Shown here piece by piece: positions 17,924 to 28,216 of a DNA stretch of 64,000 nucleotides; within the stretch, counting starts at the first letter, position 1; each line of letters opens with the position of its first letter. A program made the position numbers and the translations under genes. The notes under the pieces were generated by a model that was not told the DNA's origin, made no database searches, and worked only from the letters and a program-made list of their open reading frames with translations. The stretch comes from Paenibacillus sp. BSR1-1 (GTDB taxonomy: Bacteria > Bacillota > Bacilli > Bacillales > Cytobacillaceae). The stretch is taken from the NCBI RefSeq assembly GCF_030403775.1, contig NZ_JAQMWQ010000025.1, forward strand, positions 1-64,000, read 5' to 3'.

Positions 17924-18511
17924 ATGAAAAAAGGTTTATTCTTAACATCTACCTTAATTTTTAGTCTTTATTTAACTGGTTGTGCAAACAAAAATGTGAA
18001 TGACGATGTTGCCAACCGGAGCAGAAATGATATCGAACCTGCACGGGTTAATTATCATAACCCGAATCATGGCGGCCCAGCAATCACTGGCGTGGATACC
18101 AGTGACACTGAACTTGACCGAAAAATGAATCGTACCAACATTCGAAATGTCCGTAACAATGTTGGGAATAACGATTCGAAAATGAGGATTGCTGATAAAG
18201 CGGCTGATAAGGTAACCAGCCTGTCTGAGGTTGACAGTGCCAATATCATTGTTACAGATAATAATGCCTTTGTTGCCGCAAAACTTGACAAATCAGCTCG
18301 CAATAAGTTAACCGGTGCTATCGAAAATAAAATATCGCGAAAAGTAAAATCTGCTGACCCAAATATTGACAATGTTTATGTATCGGTTAATCCTGACTTT
18401 TATGATCGGATGAACACCTATGCCAATGATATTCGGAATGGAAGACCCATTTCTGGTTTAGTCGATGAATTCTCCAAAACGATTCGCCGTGTTTTTCCTG
18501 ATGCTCGATAA
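17924..18511 (+). CDS. YhcN/YlaJ-family sporulation lipoprotein
   Basis: 195-aa lipoprotein: signal with lipobox LTGC, then an Asn/Arg-rich region and a C-terminal domain with IADKAADKVTSLSEVDSANI, VTDNNAFVAAKLD and VYVSVNPDFYDRM, the pattern of YhcN/YlaJ proteins. Family members are made in sporulation and located in the spore or its membranes. ATG 17924 follows AAAGGGGTG at good distance. Single gene between two terminators. Confidence 0.82.
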   Translation: MKKGLFLTSTLIFSLYLTGCANKNVNDDVANRSRNDIEPARVNYHNPNHGGPAITGVDTSDTELDRKMNRTNIRNVRNNVGNNDSKMRIADKAADKVTSLSEVDSANIIVTDNNAFVAAKLDKSARNKLTGAIENKISRKVKSADPNIDNVYVSVNPDFYDRMNTYANDIRNGRPISGLVDEFSKTIRRVFPDAR

Positions 18512-18514
18512 TAT

Positions 18515-18556
18515 AAGAAAAAGGACTGCAGGCAATGCCTTACAGTCCTTTTTCTT
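18515..18556. terminator. Bidirectional terminator
   Basis: AAGAAAAAGGACTG / CAGTCCTTTTTCTT long stem; serves the lipoprotein gene and the convergent small gene. Confidence 0.8.
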
Positions 18557-18758
18557 ATGCATCTTGAAAATACTCTTTGTAAAAACCGCCAACTTTACCG
18601 GAATTATCAATAATGTAATAAAACTCTTCTGTTTCATTTTTTACATCGTAGATTTTCCCTGCAGTTAACGCGTTATGAACGAGGTATTTTTTTGCATCCG
18701 TATGAACACACTTCACTTTTTTTACTGTTTCACGATCACGCCAAGATAAATGGATCAT
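18555..18758 (-). CDS. DUF6501-like small protein, 67 aa
   Basis: MIHLSWRDRETVKKVKCVHT, followed by KIYDVKNETEEFYYIIDNSG and KVGGFYKEYF. I recall this pattern from small conserved Bacillaceae proteins of DUF6501; function unknown. ATG 18758 is used because GGTGG is 5 nt upstream. Promoter-like TTGCAC-N18-TATACT lies upstream on the minus strand (around 18790-18825). Confidence 0.6.
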   Translation of the reverse strand: MIHLSWRDRETVKKVKCVHTDAKKYLVHNALTAGKIYDVKNETEEFYYIIDNSGKVGGFYKEYFQDA

Positions 18759-18848
18759 TGCTGCCACCGTCCCTATTAGTCATTGTCCATTTTCTAGTAT
18801 AATCAAAAGGGATTGTATAGTGCAACACCTCACTATATTAGATTGAAA

Positions 18849-20486
18849 TTAATTTTTAATGGCTTCGATGGCTTTTTCTTTTAAACGGTATTTTTGTATT
18901 TTTCCTGAGGCTGTCATGGGATAGGCGTCGGTAAACTCAATGTAGCGAGGGATTTTATGCTTCGAAATTTTCCCGTTGCAATATTCTCTGATTTCTTCTG
19001 CTGTTGTCTCTTCACCCTCTTTTAAAATGATCCATGCCATTACTTCTTCTCCATATACTTCATCCGGGACTCCGATCACCTGAACATCCAATATTTTTGA
19101 ATTAGAATAGAGAAATTCTTCAATTTCACGGGGATAAATATTTTCTCCTCCTCTAATGATCATATCCTTTAAACGGCCGGTTATTTTCAAATAGCCGTTT
19201 TCACCCATTACGGCCAAATCGCCTGTATGAAGCCATCCTGCAGCATCAATCGCCTCATTAGTAGCTGCTTGGTTTTTATAGTATCCCTTCATAACATGAT
19301 AGCCTCTAGTACAAAGTTCTCCTTGTACCCCAAAAGGAACTTCTTTTGATGTACCTGGTTCAACTACTTTAACCTCGACGTTCGGCAGGGCTTTTCCTAC
19401 TGTCTCTACGCGTAAGTCAATCGGGTCGTCCGTTCTAGTTTGGGTTATAACAGGAGAGGACTCTGTTTGCCCATAGGCAATCGTTATTTCTTTTGCTCCC
19501 ATTTTCTCAATAACCGCCTTCATAACCTCAATGGGGCAGTTCGAGCCTGCCATTATTCCCGTTCTTAATGTTGATAAATCATATTTCTCAAAGTCAGGGT
19601 CATTCAATTCAGCAATAAACATAGTTGGGACTCCGTGAAGTCCTGTACACTTCTCATCCTGTACAGTTTGCAAAACCCGTTTCGGGCTAAATTCCTGCAC
19701 CGGAACCATTGCAGCACCCACTGAAACACAAGCCATTGTCCCTAGAACACAACCGAAGCAGTGGAAAAATGGCACTGGTATACATAGTCGATCCTGGGGA
19801 GTCAGCTTCATACAACCGGCTATATTAAAGCCATTATTAACGATATTATTATGGGTAAGCATTACACCTTTAGGGAAACCGGTTGTCCCAGAAGTATACT
19901 GCATATTTATGACATCATCCGGATCCAGTGAATCCATTCTCTGATTTAATTCTTCATCAGAGACCAATTCGCCAAGCTTCATAATATCATTCCATGAATA
20001 GGTTCCAGGATATCGTTTGTCCCCGAGGACGATGACATTTTTTAGATATGGCAAACGGCTGCTTTTCAGCTTGCCTGGTTCCGAAGTCCTTAATTCTGGT
20101 GCAATTTCATAGAGCATATCAATATAGGAGGATTCCTTCCATGTATCCATTAAAATAAAAGTTGTGGAATCTGATTGTTGCAGAAGATACTCAAGTTCTG
20201 CTGTACGGTAGTTGGTGTTAACGGTCACAAGAACTGCTCCCATCTTCCCAGTTGCAAATTGCGTTATCAGCCATTCAGGAGTATTGGTTGACCAGGCCGC
20301 AAGCTGTTCACCCTTATCTATTCCGAGTTTCATCAAACCCTTAGCTGCAAGCCGGCAAGTATCATTAAATTCGTGATAAGTCCATCTTAAATCTCGATCT
20401 GAGTAGATTACTGCTTGATTGTCGGGTTGTAATTTTGCTTTTTCTTCTAAAAGTTCACCAATGGTAACATTTAATAATACCGACAT
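18849..20486 (-). CDS. AMP-forming acyl-CoA synthetase
   Basis: 545-aa member of the ANL superfamily. The P-loop YTSGTTGFPKG, the motif AYGQTESSPV, GWLHTGD, GRLKDMIIRGGENIYP and the C-terminal Lys in TASGKIQKYRL are all visible. It activates a carboxylic acid with ATP and CoA; close relatives are annotated as medium/long-chain or acetoacetyl-CoA synthetases (B. subtilis YngI type). Substrate cannot be read from the sequence. ATG 20486 is set by AAGGAGG 8 nt upstream. Single gene. Confidence 0.88.
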   Translation of the reverse strand: MSVLLNVTIGELLEEKAKLQPDNQAVIYSDRDLRWTYHEFNDTCRLAAKGLMKLGIDKGEQLAAWSTNTPEWLITQFATGKMGAVLVTVNTNYRTAELEYLLQQSDSTTFILMDTWKESSYIDMLYEIAPELRTSEPGKLKSSRLPYLKNVIVLGDKRYPGTYSWNDIMKLGELVSDEELNQRMDSLDPDDVINMQYTSGTTGFPKGVMLTHNNIVNNGFNIAGCMKLTPQDRLCIPVPFFHCFGCVLGTMACVSVGAAMVPVQEFSPKRVLQTVQDEKCTGLHGVPTMFIAELNDPDFEKYDLSTLRTGIMAGSNCPIEVMKAVIEKMGAKEITIAYGQTESSPVITQTRTDDPIDLRVETVGKALPNVEVKVVEPGTSKEVPFGVQGELCTRGYHVMKGYYKNQAATNEAIDAAGWLHTGDLAVMGENGYLKITGRLKDMIIRGGENIYPREIEEFLYSNSKILDVQVIGVPDEVYGEEVMAWIILKEGEETTAEEIREYCNGKISKHKIPRYIEFTDAYPMTASGKIQKYRLKEKAIEAIKN

Positions 20487-20719
20487 TCTTCCATCCTCCT
20501 TATGTACATAAACATACAATAAAACGCTTTCAAAAGTATGTTATCATATTTATAAGAATATTCAATATTTTTAAAATATAATTCTTTTCCGTGAATGAAC
20601 TATGAACAATTTATGAACCTTTTAATTTTTTATCAATTAGGGGTTCTCAAAATAAAAGAAAACCATTACAATAATAAAAACTGAATATTCAATCCATTTT
20701 CCAAGGAGGCATTCTCACA

Positions 20720-20854
20720 TTGAAAATTATGAGTAATGAGCAGTTGGTTGTAACGTATCGGGACGCTTTAAAGTCTGGTAAGGAAAAGGAATGGATTAAA
20801 ATATTAAAAGATGAAATTCAACGCCGTGGATTAAGACCATTTAAGAATCGATAA
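20720..20854 (+). CDS. sda: Sda, checkpoint inhibitor of sporulation kinases
   Basis: 44 aa. LSxExLxxxYxxA and FIxLxxxEIxRRxL of B. subtilis Sda align with MSNEQLVVTYRDA and WIKILKDEIQRRGL, giving the two-helix hairpin that binds the KinA dimerisation domain. Start is TTG 20720 with AAGGAGG 10 nt upstream; the ATG at 20729 is less well placed. In B. subtilis sda is activated by DnaA after replication stress; no perfect DnaA box (TTATCCACA) is visible in the 230 bp upstream here. Confidence 0.75.
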   Translation: MKIMSNEQLVVTYRDALKSGKEKEWIKILKDEIQRRGLRPFKNR

Positions 20855-20870
20855 TGAATCGTAACATGCC

Positions 20871-20905
20871 AAAAACCGCTGAACCATTATTCAGCGGTTT
20901 TTCAT
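20871..20905. terminator. Terminator between sda and odhB
   Basis: AAAACCGCTGAA / TTCAGCGGTTTT stem with a 6-nt loop; A-run and T-run allow both directions. Confidence 0.8.
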
Positions 20906-20911
20906 TTTCCC

Positions 20912-22156
20912 TTATCCTTCTAACAGCAAACTTTCTGGGTCCTCGAGCATTTCTTTTATTTTACTAAGAAAGCTTACCGCCTCTTTTCCATCAACAATAC
21001 GATGGTCATAAGAAAGAGCCACATACATCATTGGACGGTTTTCTGTTTTCTCTTTATCTATTGCTACAGGTCTTAGTTGAATTTTGTGCATTCCAAGTAT
21101 TCCAACCTGTGGTCCGTTTAATATCGGCGTTGACAGTAAAGAGCCAAAGACCCCGCCATTGGTAATCGAGAAAGTTCCACCTTGTAAATCATTTAAGGAA
21201 AGTTTATTGGTTCTTGCTTTTTCTGCAAGCTGCATGATATCCATTTCAATTTCTGCAAAAGTTTTCCGATCGGCATCTCTGACCACAGGAACCACGAGTC
21301 CTTCCTCTGCCGCAACCGCAATGCCAATATCATAAAACTTTTTAACCAACAGCTGGTCACCTTGAATTTCTGCATTTAAATAAGGAAATTTCTTTAGAGC
21401 AGCAACAACTGCTTTGGTAAAAAAGGACATAAAACCAAGTCTGACATCATGCTCATCGAAAAATTTATCCTTTCTTCTTTTTCGAAGGTCCATAACCGCC
21501 GTCATATCAATTTCGTTAAAGGTTGTCAGCATAGCGGCGGTTTGTTGTACTTCTACAAGTCTTTTTGCAATCGTTTGGCGCCGGCGCGACATTCGCTCGT
21601 ATAAAATGGGTTTAGGAACATTTTGACTCGGCACCATTTCTCCAGCTTTTTCTACTTTTGGAGTATTATTTTGTGCCGGTTGTTGATATGACGAAACATC
21701 CTGCTTTCTTATCCTTCCTAGAGGGTCTACTGCAGGAATATCATTTAAATTGAGCCCTTTTTCTCTAGCCAGCCGTCTGGCTGCTGGAGAAGCAATCGGA
21801 CGGCTGGATAATTCCTCCTTATTTTCTTTAGTGGCATCAGCAGCAACTGTAGGTTGGATTGGTGTATGTGCTATTGGTTCAGAAGGGTTTTGTTCTGTAG
21901 TATGGACAGTGTTGCTTTGGCCGCTTTCATCAACAGCAGCAATCGTTTCTCCTACTTGAACCGTATCACCTTCAGCAAATTTTTGTTCAGTAAGCGTTCC
22001 AGAAAAATCTGAAATAATTTCAATATTGACTTTATCTGTTTCTAGTTCGACAAGATAATCGCCTTTCTCTACATGTTCTCCAATATTCTTTAGCCATTTC
22101 GCAATCGTTCCTTCTGAAATCGATTCTGCTAATTCTGGTACTTTAATTTCAGCCAT
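20912..22156 (-). CDS. odhB: 2-oxoglutarate dehydrogenase E2
   Basis: 414-aa dihydrolipoyl succinyltransferase of the TCA cycle. An N-terminal lipoyl domain (lipoyl Lys in ELETDKVN, about residue 42), a Pro/Thr/Gln linker, the E3-binding domain ([15 protein letters not shown], about 122-155) and the catalytic domain with [12 protein letters not shown] near the end are in order. Its ATG overlaps the odhA stop by 8 nt (ATGGCTGA) and its ribosome site AAAGGAGG is within odhA, so translation is coupled. Confidence 0.96.
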   Translation of the reverse strand: MAEIKVPELAESISEGTIAKWLKNIGEHVEKGDYLVELETDKVNIEIISDFSGTLTEQKFAEGDTVQVGETIAAVDESGQSNTVHTTEQNPSEPIAHTPIQPTVAADATKENKEELSSRPIASPAARRLAREKGLNLNDIPAVDPLGRIRKQDVSSYQQPAQNNTPKVEKAGEMVPSQNVPKPILYERMSRRRQTIAKRLVEVQQTAAMLTTFNEIDMTAVMDLRKRRKDKFFDEHDVRLGFMSFFTKAVVAALKKFPYLNAEIQGDQLLVKKFYDIGIAVAAEEGLVVPVVRDADRKTFAEIEMDIMQLAEKARTNKLSLNDLQGGTFSITNGGVFGSLLSTPILNGPQVGILGMHKIQLRPVAIDKEKTENRPMMYVALSYDHRIVDGKEAVSFLSKIKEMLEDPESLLLEG

Positions 22157-25004
22157 GCTGTAAACCTCCTTTTTCTAGCCTCGTTAAGGCAGCTTGAAGA
22201 ATTTTTGTTTGGGCAAGTTTGTGAACATTCGGTTCCCCTTCCGCTGGGCTTGACCGGCGGCGGCGGCCGATATAGTCTACCTTCATTCCGGCCGGTACAA
22301 TTTCATTAATTCTCGGCTCTACAAAATTCCATACACCCATATTTTTTGGCTCTTCTTGAACCCATGCCACTTCTTTGACATTCTCGTATTTCGTAAAAAT
22401 TTCTCGTAATTCATCCGCTGGGAATGGATATATTTCCTCAAGTCTAATGACCTGAAGCCAATCATAACTGTCAGATTCTTTTACCTGTTCTGCAATATCA
22501 ATGGATATTTTTCCGGAACAGAGGACAATTTTTTCTACCTTACTATCGTCCCTATTTGCTTGGAAATGCTCTATAACCGGTTTAAATTCTCCTTCACTTA
22601 ACTCTGCAGCCGTCGATGAAACAAGCGGGTTTCGTAAAAGGCTTTTCGGCGACATAATGATAAGCGGCTTAATTTCTTCCTTTGACAGCATTGCGGCCTG
22701 TCTTCTTAACAGGTGAAAATACTGAGCTGCACTTGAAAGGTTAGCGACCGTCCAATTCTTTTCGGCGGCTGATTGTAAAAATCTTTCTACCCTTCCGCTT
22801 GAGTGTTCCGGACCTTGCCCTTCATATCCATGCGGAAGCAACAATACTAGACCAGACTTTTGTCCCCATTTTGCCCTTCCGGCAGCGATAAATTGGTCAA
22901 ATATAACTTGTGCGGCATTGGCAAAATCACCGTATTGAGCTTCCCAAATCACTAAGGTTTCCGGTGAAAAGACATTATACCCATATTCAAAACCAACTAC
23001 AGCTGCTTCCGTTAAGGGACTATTATAAACAGCAAATGATGCTTTTGCTGACGAAAAATGATGAAGCGGTGAATAGGTTTCACCTGTTTGACTATCATGG
23101 AGCACAAGATGGCGATGGGCAAAGGTACCGCGCTCTGAATCCTGTCCGGTTAGCCTTATTGGGGTTCCATCTGCCAAAATCGTCGCAAATGCCAAGGTTT
23201 CAGCTAAGGCCCATTCAATTTTCCCATTTTCACCTAGTGCATCTGATCTTCTTTGTAATATTTTTTCCAACTTGTTGAAAACAGTAAATTCATTTGGCCA
23301 TTGAAGCAATTCATTGTTCAGAATTTGCAGTTTTTCTAAAGGAACCTTGGTAATAATTGATTCGTGTTCCTTCTTGAATTTTGGTGGTTCTGGGACACTT
23401 ATTTCCGTATCTTTCTTTATCATTGAAACTTTATCATTCGCATTTGCTAATCTATTCCTGATTTGTTTTTCTAGTTCTGCTAACTCATCTTGTTTTATGA
23501 CGCCTCGTTCTATTAAACTTTTCGCATAGATTTCTTTGACGGTAGGGTGCTTATTTATCAACGAATACATTTGCGGGCTGGTTGTCATGGGCTCATCCAT
23601 TTCATTATGGCCAAACCTCCTATACCCGATTAAATCGATTAAAAAATCTTTTTGGAATACATAGCGATATTCTGCTGCGAAAATGGCTGCAGCGATACAA
23701 GCCTCTGGATCATCCGCATTTACATGCAGGATTGGAATTTCAAATCCTTTGGCAAGGTCACTTGCATACCTGGTCGAGCGGGAATCCGCAGATTCTGTGG
23801 TAAAGCCGATTGTGTTATTCGCAATAATGTGAATGGTGCCTCCAGTACGATATCCCTTTAACCTGCTTAAATTTAGTGTCTCAGCGACAATCCCCTCACC
23901 AGGGAATGCTGCATCACCATGGATCAAGATAGCAAGTGCAGATTTACTATTATCTTCAGCATAACCAGGTTTCGTTCGATCGTCCTGTGCCGCCCTTGTA
24001 AATCCTTCTACAACCGCTCCAACATATTCAAGGTGACTTGGATTATTGGCTAGCGAAATTCTAGCCCTAACAGAATGATCGCCGTCCAGCTCTCTGTTGA
24101 GCCCAAGGTGATATTTGACATCGCCAGTCCAGCCAAAGTTGATGCCTGTAGATCCTTCTGAGGGGACAAGTTCTTTATTTGGGGCGTGCTGAAACTCTGC
24201 AAATATCTTTTCATATGGTTTATTAAGGACATGGGCTAGGACATTTAATCTTCCGCGATGCGCCATACCAATATTAATATTTTCAGCACCATCGATTACA
24301 GCCTTAGAAATAACCTCATCAATGAGTGGCACCATTGCATCAAGCCCTTCAATAGAGAAACGCTTTTGACCAACAAATGTTTTATGGAGAAACTTTTCAA
24401 ATTCTTCGACTTCCACAAGTCTCTTTAAAATCCCTTTTCTTTTTTCATTCGTAAGATCTGTACGAAAACGGCTATCTTCAGTTCTTTCCATTAACCAATT
24501 TTTCTCTCTTAGGTCATGGACATGGTCAAATTCAAATGCAATCGATTTTGTATAAATCTCTTTTAAATATCCAAACGCTTCTAGTGCGTTTTGAAAAGAC
24601 GATGGGCTATTTTTTGTCATAATTCCTGATGGTAAATTTTTCAAATCCTCCTCACTGATTCCATGGCTGTTTAATTCTAAGTGAGTTACATCAGGTTTTT
24701 GATTTCCTAATGGATAAATATTTGCTGCAAGGTGGCCATAAGTACGGATATTTTCAGCAAGCTTTACAGCAGCAAGGATCTTTTCACTCTCAACCATAGG
24801 TGCCTTTAGATTTGAAACTGGAACCGTAATTCCTGCTTCGATAAAATCCTCTTCATTTAATTGTTCAAAGATCACTCTCATATCCTGTTCAACTGATAAA
24901 GGATCCTCTTTATACTTTTCAAATTTTTCCATTAAATAGCCAAGATTAGGACCAAGAAAATTATTTAGGAAGGCTTTTAAATCGGCATTTGGTTTAGTCA
25001 TCAT
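22149..25004 (-). CDS. odhA: 2-oxoglutarate dehydrogenase E1
   Basis: 951-aa thiamin-diphosphate enzyme. N-terminal [20 protein letters not shown], the ThDP region with [20 protein letters not shown], and the transketolase-like half with [19 protein letters not shown] are typical of OdhA/SucA. It decarboxylates 2-oxoglutarate and passes the succinyl group to OdhB. The start is ATG 25004 (or 25001) behind AAGGGGG; an in-frame ORF extends to 25148 but crosses the upstream terminator and has no homologous residues. First gene of odhAB; E3 is elsewhere. Confidence 0.96.
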   Translation of the reverse strand: MMTKPNADLKAFLNNFLGPNLGYLMEKFEKYKEDPLSVEQDMRVIFEQLNEEDFIEAGITVPVSNLKAPMVESEKILAAVKLAENIRTYGHLAANIYPLGNQKPDVTHLELNSHGISEEDLKNLPSGIMTKNSPSSFQNALEAFGYLKEIYTKSIAFEFDHVHDLREKNWLMERTEDSRFRTDLTNEKRKGILKRLVEVEEFEKFLHKTFVGQKRFSIEGLDAMVPLIDEVISKAVIDGAENINIGMAHRGRLNVLAHVLNKPYEKIFAEFQHAPNKELVPSEGSTGINFGWTGDVKYHLGLNRELDGDHSVRARISLANNPSHLEYVGAVVEGFTRAAQDDRTKPGYAEDNSKSALAILIHGDAAFPGEGIVAETLNLSRLKGYRTGGTIHIIANNTIGFTTESADSRSTRYASDLAKGFEIPILHVNADDPEACIAAAIFAAEYRYVFQKDFLIDLIGYRRFGHNEMDEPMTTSPQMYSLINKHPTVKEIYAKSLIERGVIKQDELAELEKQIRNRLANANDKVSMIKKDTEISVPEPPKFKKEHESIITKVPLEKLQILNNELLQWPNEFTVFNKLEKILQRRSDALGENGKIEWALAETLAFATILADGTPIRLTGQDSERGTFAHRHLVLHDSQTGETYSPLHHFSSAKASFAVYNSPLTEAAVVGFEYGYNVFSPETLVIWEAQYGDFANAAQVIFDQFIAAGRAKWGQKSGLVLLLPHGYEGQGPEHSSGRVERFLQSAAEKNWTVANLSSAAQYFHLLRRQAAMLSKEEIKPLIIMSPKSLLRNPLVSSTAAELSEGEFKPVIEHFQANRDDSKVEKIVLCSGKISIDIAEQVKESDSYDWLQVIRLEEIYPFPADELREIFTKYENVKEVAWVQEEPKNMGVWNFVEPRINEIVPAGMKVDYIGRRRRSSPAEGEPNVHKLAQTKILQAALTRLEKGGLQHG

Positions 25005-25120
25005 CAATTCCCCCTTAAAACGTATGTATCCTAATGGACTTTTATTGAATCTATATATTTTTACGTTATGGACCTTGTTTAGTGTGTGTAATTTTGAACA
25101 AATAATTTCATATGTACAAC

Positions 25121-25145
25121 AAAAAAAGACCGAAACCGGTCTTTT
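25121..25145 (-). terminator. Intrinsic terminator before odhAB
   Basis: Minus-strand AAAAGACC / GGTCTTTT stem followed by further T. Ends the small upstream gene whose stop abuts it. Confidence 0.7.
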
Positions 25146-25372
25146 CAATAGAAAACTTTTTTTAAAGAAATGTGGTGGAGTGTTTTAGGGACTTTATTTC
25201 GTTTATCGATAATATTTGGGTCTAATGATTCTTTTCCTTCTATCTGCCCACAATTTAAGCATGTATGAGAATAAGCATTAACACTAAACATATTAATCCC
25301 ATCTTCAAAGGTAAAGGAACTATGTTCTTGGCAATCAACTAACAGATGATAACTAATCTTCGATTCCCGCAT
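25145..25372 (-). CDS. Hypothetical protein with single CxxC, 75 aa
   Basis: Unrecognised. Contains DCQEHSSFTFEDGINMFSVN and HTCLNCGQIEG; with Cys14, His and the CLNC pair it could bind one metal ion or dimerise to do so. C-terminus is basic. ATG 25372 has AAAGGG upstream and a TATAAT -10 lies about 45 nt further up on the minus strand. Ended by the terminator at 25121-25145. Independent of odhAB and of the upstream two-component genes. Confidence 0.55.
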   Translation of the reverse strand: MRESKISYHLLVDCQEHSSFTFEDGINMFSVNAYSHTCLNCGQIEGKESLDPNIIDKRNKVPKTLHHISLKKVFY

Positions 25373-25462
25373 TGCTCTCAACCCTTTCTACACCTTGATC
25401 TTAATTCTATTATAATAGGAAATCGTTATGATTAGTTGTGTTAAAATTTAGAATTTTCCCTA

Positions 25463-26860
25463 TTAATTAATTGGAAGAATCATACTGACCTTTGTTCCGA
25501 CGCCTTCTTTACTTTCAATCGAAATGGATCCATTGTATTTCATAATTAAACGCTTGGCAATCGATAATCCTAAACCCGTTCCTCCATTTTCCCGGCCGCG
25601 TGCTTTGTCTACTCGATAAAAACGATTGAATACTTCCGGAATATGTTCACTAGATATGCCAATTCCACTGTCGATAACAGATAACAATATTTCACGTCCT
25701 CTTTGATGAGCAGAAATCCAGATTGTTTTATTTTCGTGTGAATACTTGATCGAATTATCGATGAGAATAATCAGGATTTGTTCTAAATGCTGCTCGGAGA
25801 TCGCAGCCTTAGAAATTGGCTGTTCTATTTCAAGGTTAAACTGGTACTCGGGATGAACAATCTCAATATTTTTAATCAAGTGCTGTAATACAGCAGGGAT
25901 ATCCGCCTTATCCCCACTTTTTACACGTGGGTTTTCTGCACGTGTTAATAGTAGTAAATCATTTATTAGCTTTTTTAACCTAGATAGTTCTTGTAATGAG
26001 GCAGCAAGGGATTCATCAAGAATAGCAGGATCCTTTTTCCCCCAGCGATTCAATAATGACAGGTGCCCTTCAAGGATTGAAACGGGTGTCCGCAATTCAT
26101 GGGAAGCGTCCTCTACAAATTGTTTTTGCTTCATGAATGACTTTTCGATTTCATCCATCATTTCATTAAAAACGTTTGTAAGGTCTGTTAATTCGTCCTT
26201 ATGCACATATAATTCCATTCTTCCTTGAAAACCATTTTCTTTTATCCGTTTCATGGCTCGTGCCAAATCCCTGACTGGTTTTAACAGCTGCCTTGAAAGA
26301 AAAAAACCGCTAATAGCACTAAAAAGTATTGCTGCTGACCCAAATATCGTCATGACCCAAAAGAGGTTACTCATCATTTTATGATAGTTATTTAATTGCC
26401 GAACAATCTCTAGGGTTCCTTTAAACTTTGAACTCATTAAGGGGTATCTCGCAACAATAGCTTCATGACCTTCGATGGACACTCTTTCAGTCGTTCTTTT
26501 TTTTGCAGGAGTTGGCTCTAACACTGAAAAGTCTCCATTTTTATCAGAAACAAGCAGTTCCCCCTTTTGATTGTATACCCTGATTAACTGATCTTTATCG
26601 TTCATTTTTCTTAAAAAGACTTCACTGTGTTCTATATCCTGTTGGGATAAAGGGCCCGGCTTAACTTTATAAAAGGCAGCAATATCTGTGATGGTTCTAT
26701 TTATGGCAATTTCCTCTCGGTTCAACATCCATTTTGATACGGTATGATATTCCAAAAGGCTAAACAAGAAAAAAGTTAGAAAAATGGCCGTTGAACTGCT
26801 TAAGACTAATTTAGTCTGCCAGGGAAGCCGTTTTAAAAAATAGCCTATTATCTTTTTCAT
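25463..26860 (-). CDS. Sensor histidine kinase, HAMP type
   Basis: 465 aa. Two membrane segments (about 17-38 and 165-187) flank an extracytoplasmic sensor of ~125 residues; then HAMP, the HisKA box DASHELRTPVSILEG and the ATPase domain with DSGIGI and GGTGLGLSIAKR. ArlS/YkoH-like layout. Its start overlaps the response regulator stop by 4 nt (ATGA), so the two are co-translated. The signal sensed is unknown. Confidence 0.92.
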   Translation of the reverse strand: MKKIIGYFLKRLPWQTKLVLSSSTAIFLTFFLFSLLEYHTVSKWMLNREEIAINRTITDIAAFYKVKPGPLSQQDIEHSEVFLRKMNDKDQLIRVYNQKGELLVSDKNGDFSVLEPTPAKKRTTERVSIEGHEAIVARYPLMSSKFKGTLEIVRQLNNYHKMMSNLFWVMTIFGSAAILFSAISGFFLSRQLLKPVRDLARAMKRIKENGFQGRMELYVHKDELTDLTNVFNEMMDEIEKSFMKQKQFVEDASHELRTPVSILEGHLSLLNRWGKKDPAILDESLAASLQELSRLKKLINDLLLLTRAENPRVKSGDKADIPAVLQHLIKNIEIVHPEYQFNLEIEQPISKAAISEQHLEQILIILIDNSIKYSHENKTIWISAHQRGREILLSVIDSGIGISSEHIPEVFNRFYRVDKARGRENGGTGLGLSIAKRLIMKYNGSISIESKEGVGTKVSMILPIN

Positions 26861-27534
26861 CTCATAACATATCCTGTGCCGCGCACTGTTTGAATAAAGC
26901 TTGCCTGATTTTGATCATCAATTTTATTCCTCAGATAGCGTACGTAAACATCCACAACATTTGTTTCTACCCCGGTGCTATAACCCCAAACTTTATTTAA
27001 TAGTACTTCTCTTGTTAGAACGATATTAATATTGCTCATGAAAATCACTAAAAGGTCATACTCGCGTTTGGTTAAACCAATCACCTTATCGCCTTTTTTA
27101 ACCACACATGATTCCAGTTCAACTACAATATCCTTAAACGTAATTGTTGTTAATTCTGTTGTTCCTAATGCCTCAACCCTTCGAAACAAGGACCTCAATC
27201 TAGCTAACAATTCCTCGATCGCAAATGGTTTAACAATGTAGTCATCTGCCCCGCTATCAAGGCCGGAGACACGGTCAAGAACACTATCCCTTGCTGTAAT
27301 CATAATGATTGGCAGGGTCTTATTTGCCTGTCTGATCCTGCGGCAGACCTCCAGACCATTTAATTCCGGCAGCATTAAATCAAGCAGGATGGCGTCCCAG
27401 GTTTCAGTAAGGGCCAATTGCAACCCGTTACGGCCATCAGATGCAACTTTTGTTTCATAGCCTTCATAATTCAATTCGAGCTCAATAAATCTGGCTAAGT
27501 TTTTTTCATCTTCAATGATTAATAATTTAGGCAT
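26857..27534 (-). CDS. OmpR-family response regulator
   Basis: 225 aa: receiver domain (phospho-acceptor Asp in ILLDLMLPE, about residue 52; Lys in VKPF about 102) and a winged-helix DNA-binding domain ending TVRGTGYVMR. Resembles ArlR/YkoG. Paired with the kinase downstream and preceded 27 nt upstream by a single-pass membrane peptide gene, suggesting a three-gene operon. Start ATG; targets unknown. Confidence 0.93.
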   Translation of the reverse strand: MPKLLIIEDEKNLARFIELELNYEGYETKVASDGRNGLQLALTETWDAILLDLMLPELNGLEVCRRIRQANKTLPIIMITARDSVLDRVSGLDSGADDYIVKPFAIEELLARLRSLFRRVEALGTTELTTITFKDIVVELESCVVKKGDKVIGLTKREYDLLVIFMSNINIVLTREVLLNKVWGYSTGVETNVVDVYVRYLRNKIDDQNQASFIQTVRGTGYVMR

Positions 27535-27561
27535 ATTTCCACGCTCACATTGTTTTTTGTT

Positions 27562-27690
27562 TTATTTTAACTGATGTTTGTCATGAAAAAAATTAATTAC
27601 TGCATGTACAATTTCTATCGACTGGTATGACATAAGAGAAAATGCGGTAAGTGAAAAGAAGCCAACAATGACAAAACGAACCCAAGGCAT
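27562..27690 (-). CDS. Small single-pass membrane protein, 42 aa
   Basis: Starts MPWVRFVIVGFFSLTAFSLM, one membrane helix (about 4-26) and a short His-rich tail. AAAGGAGG lies 9 nt upstream of ATG 27690. It lies directly before the response regulator gene and behind the structured RNA at 27836-27974, so it may be a small partner of the kinase. Family not recognised. Confidence 0.6.
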   Translation of the reverse strand: MPWVRFVIVGFFSLTAFSLMSYQSIEIVHAVINFFHDKHQLK

Positions 27691-27835
27691 CTTGCATTCC
27701 TCCTTTTTCAGCAGTCTAAATATATAAACTGTAATTGAGCTCATTATAGTGCTGAAAAAGGAAAACCGTATGAAAAGAAAATGAGAATCTAATAAAAATA
27801 TATGTTGTTTGGAGCACAATTCAACAGCAAAATGA

Positions 27836-27974
27836 TAAAGAAAAGCACACGCGCGAAACGTGTGCTGACGATTGGGAACCCTCATTTTGGTTATGCTTGT
27901 TCTTAGCAGCAAGAAAGAAGCAAACATAAGCAAAATGAACTTAAATAATCAAAATTATTAACAAGCCGGTTCCC
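27836..27974 (-). ncRNA. Structured RNA or attenuator leader with terminator
   Basis: Minus-strand order: GGGAACC (27974-27968) pairs with GGTTCCC (27880-27874). Inside, CATTTT-x2-TTATG pairs with CATAA-x2-AAAATG, and CTTG/CAAG closes an inner hairpin. Then AGCACACG / CGTGTGCT (27866-27844) and TTTTCTTT form an intrinsic terminator. No known riboswitch core was recognised. It could be a small RNA or an attenuator for the downstream membrane peptide and two-component genes. Confidence 0.5.
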
Positions 27975-28051
27975 AAAGATTATTCATACAAGCCTATCAT
28001 ACAAGAGAAATCATAAAGATAAATGAAAATATCATTAAAAATAGATTAGAA

Positions 28052-28216
28052 TTAATTATTTAGAACAAGCTGAGGTCTTACTGATAACTCTTTTAACTTT
28101 GTTGCAATTTGATCCGCAGCGTCAATCGGGTCTTCGGCAAAAATATCAAAAAATTCTCCTTCGTAATCCTGTCTTGCATGATCATAGCGAGGGTCATAAT
28201 AGTGCTCAAGTAAAAT
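28052..28216 (-). pseudogene. Detached C-terminal part of mnmH
   Basis: Directly after the TAA at 28219-28217 the same frame continues for 54 codons: ILLEHYYDPRYDHARQDYEG ... to TAA at 28054-28052. HYYDPRY is the usual C-terminal signature of MnmH. With this part the protein would be about 356 aa, the family length. One in-frame stop thus separates it from the main gene. Confidence 0.65.

Noticed and set aside
25005-25148. N-terminal extension of OdhA
   Set aside because: Crosses a terminator, has no ribosome site, and is not similar to OdhA; AAGGGGG marks the start at 25004.
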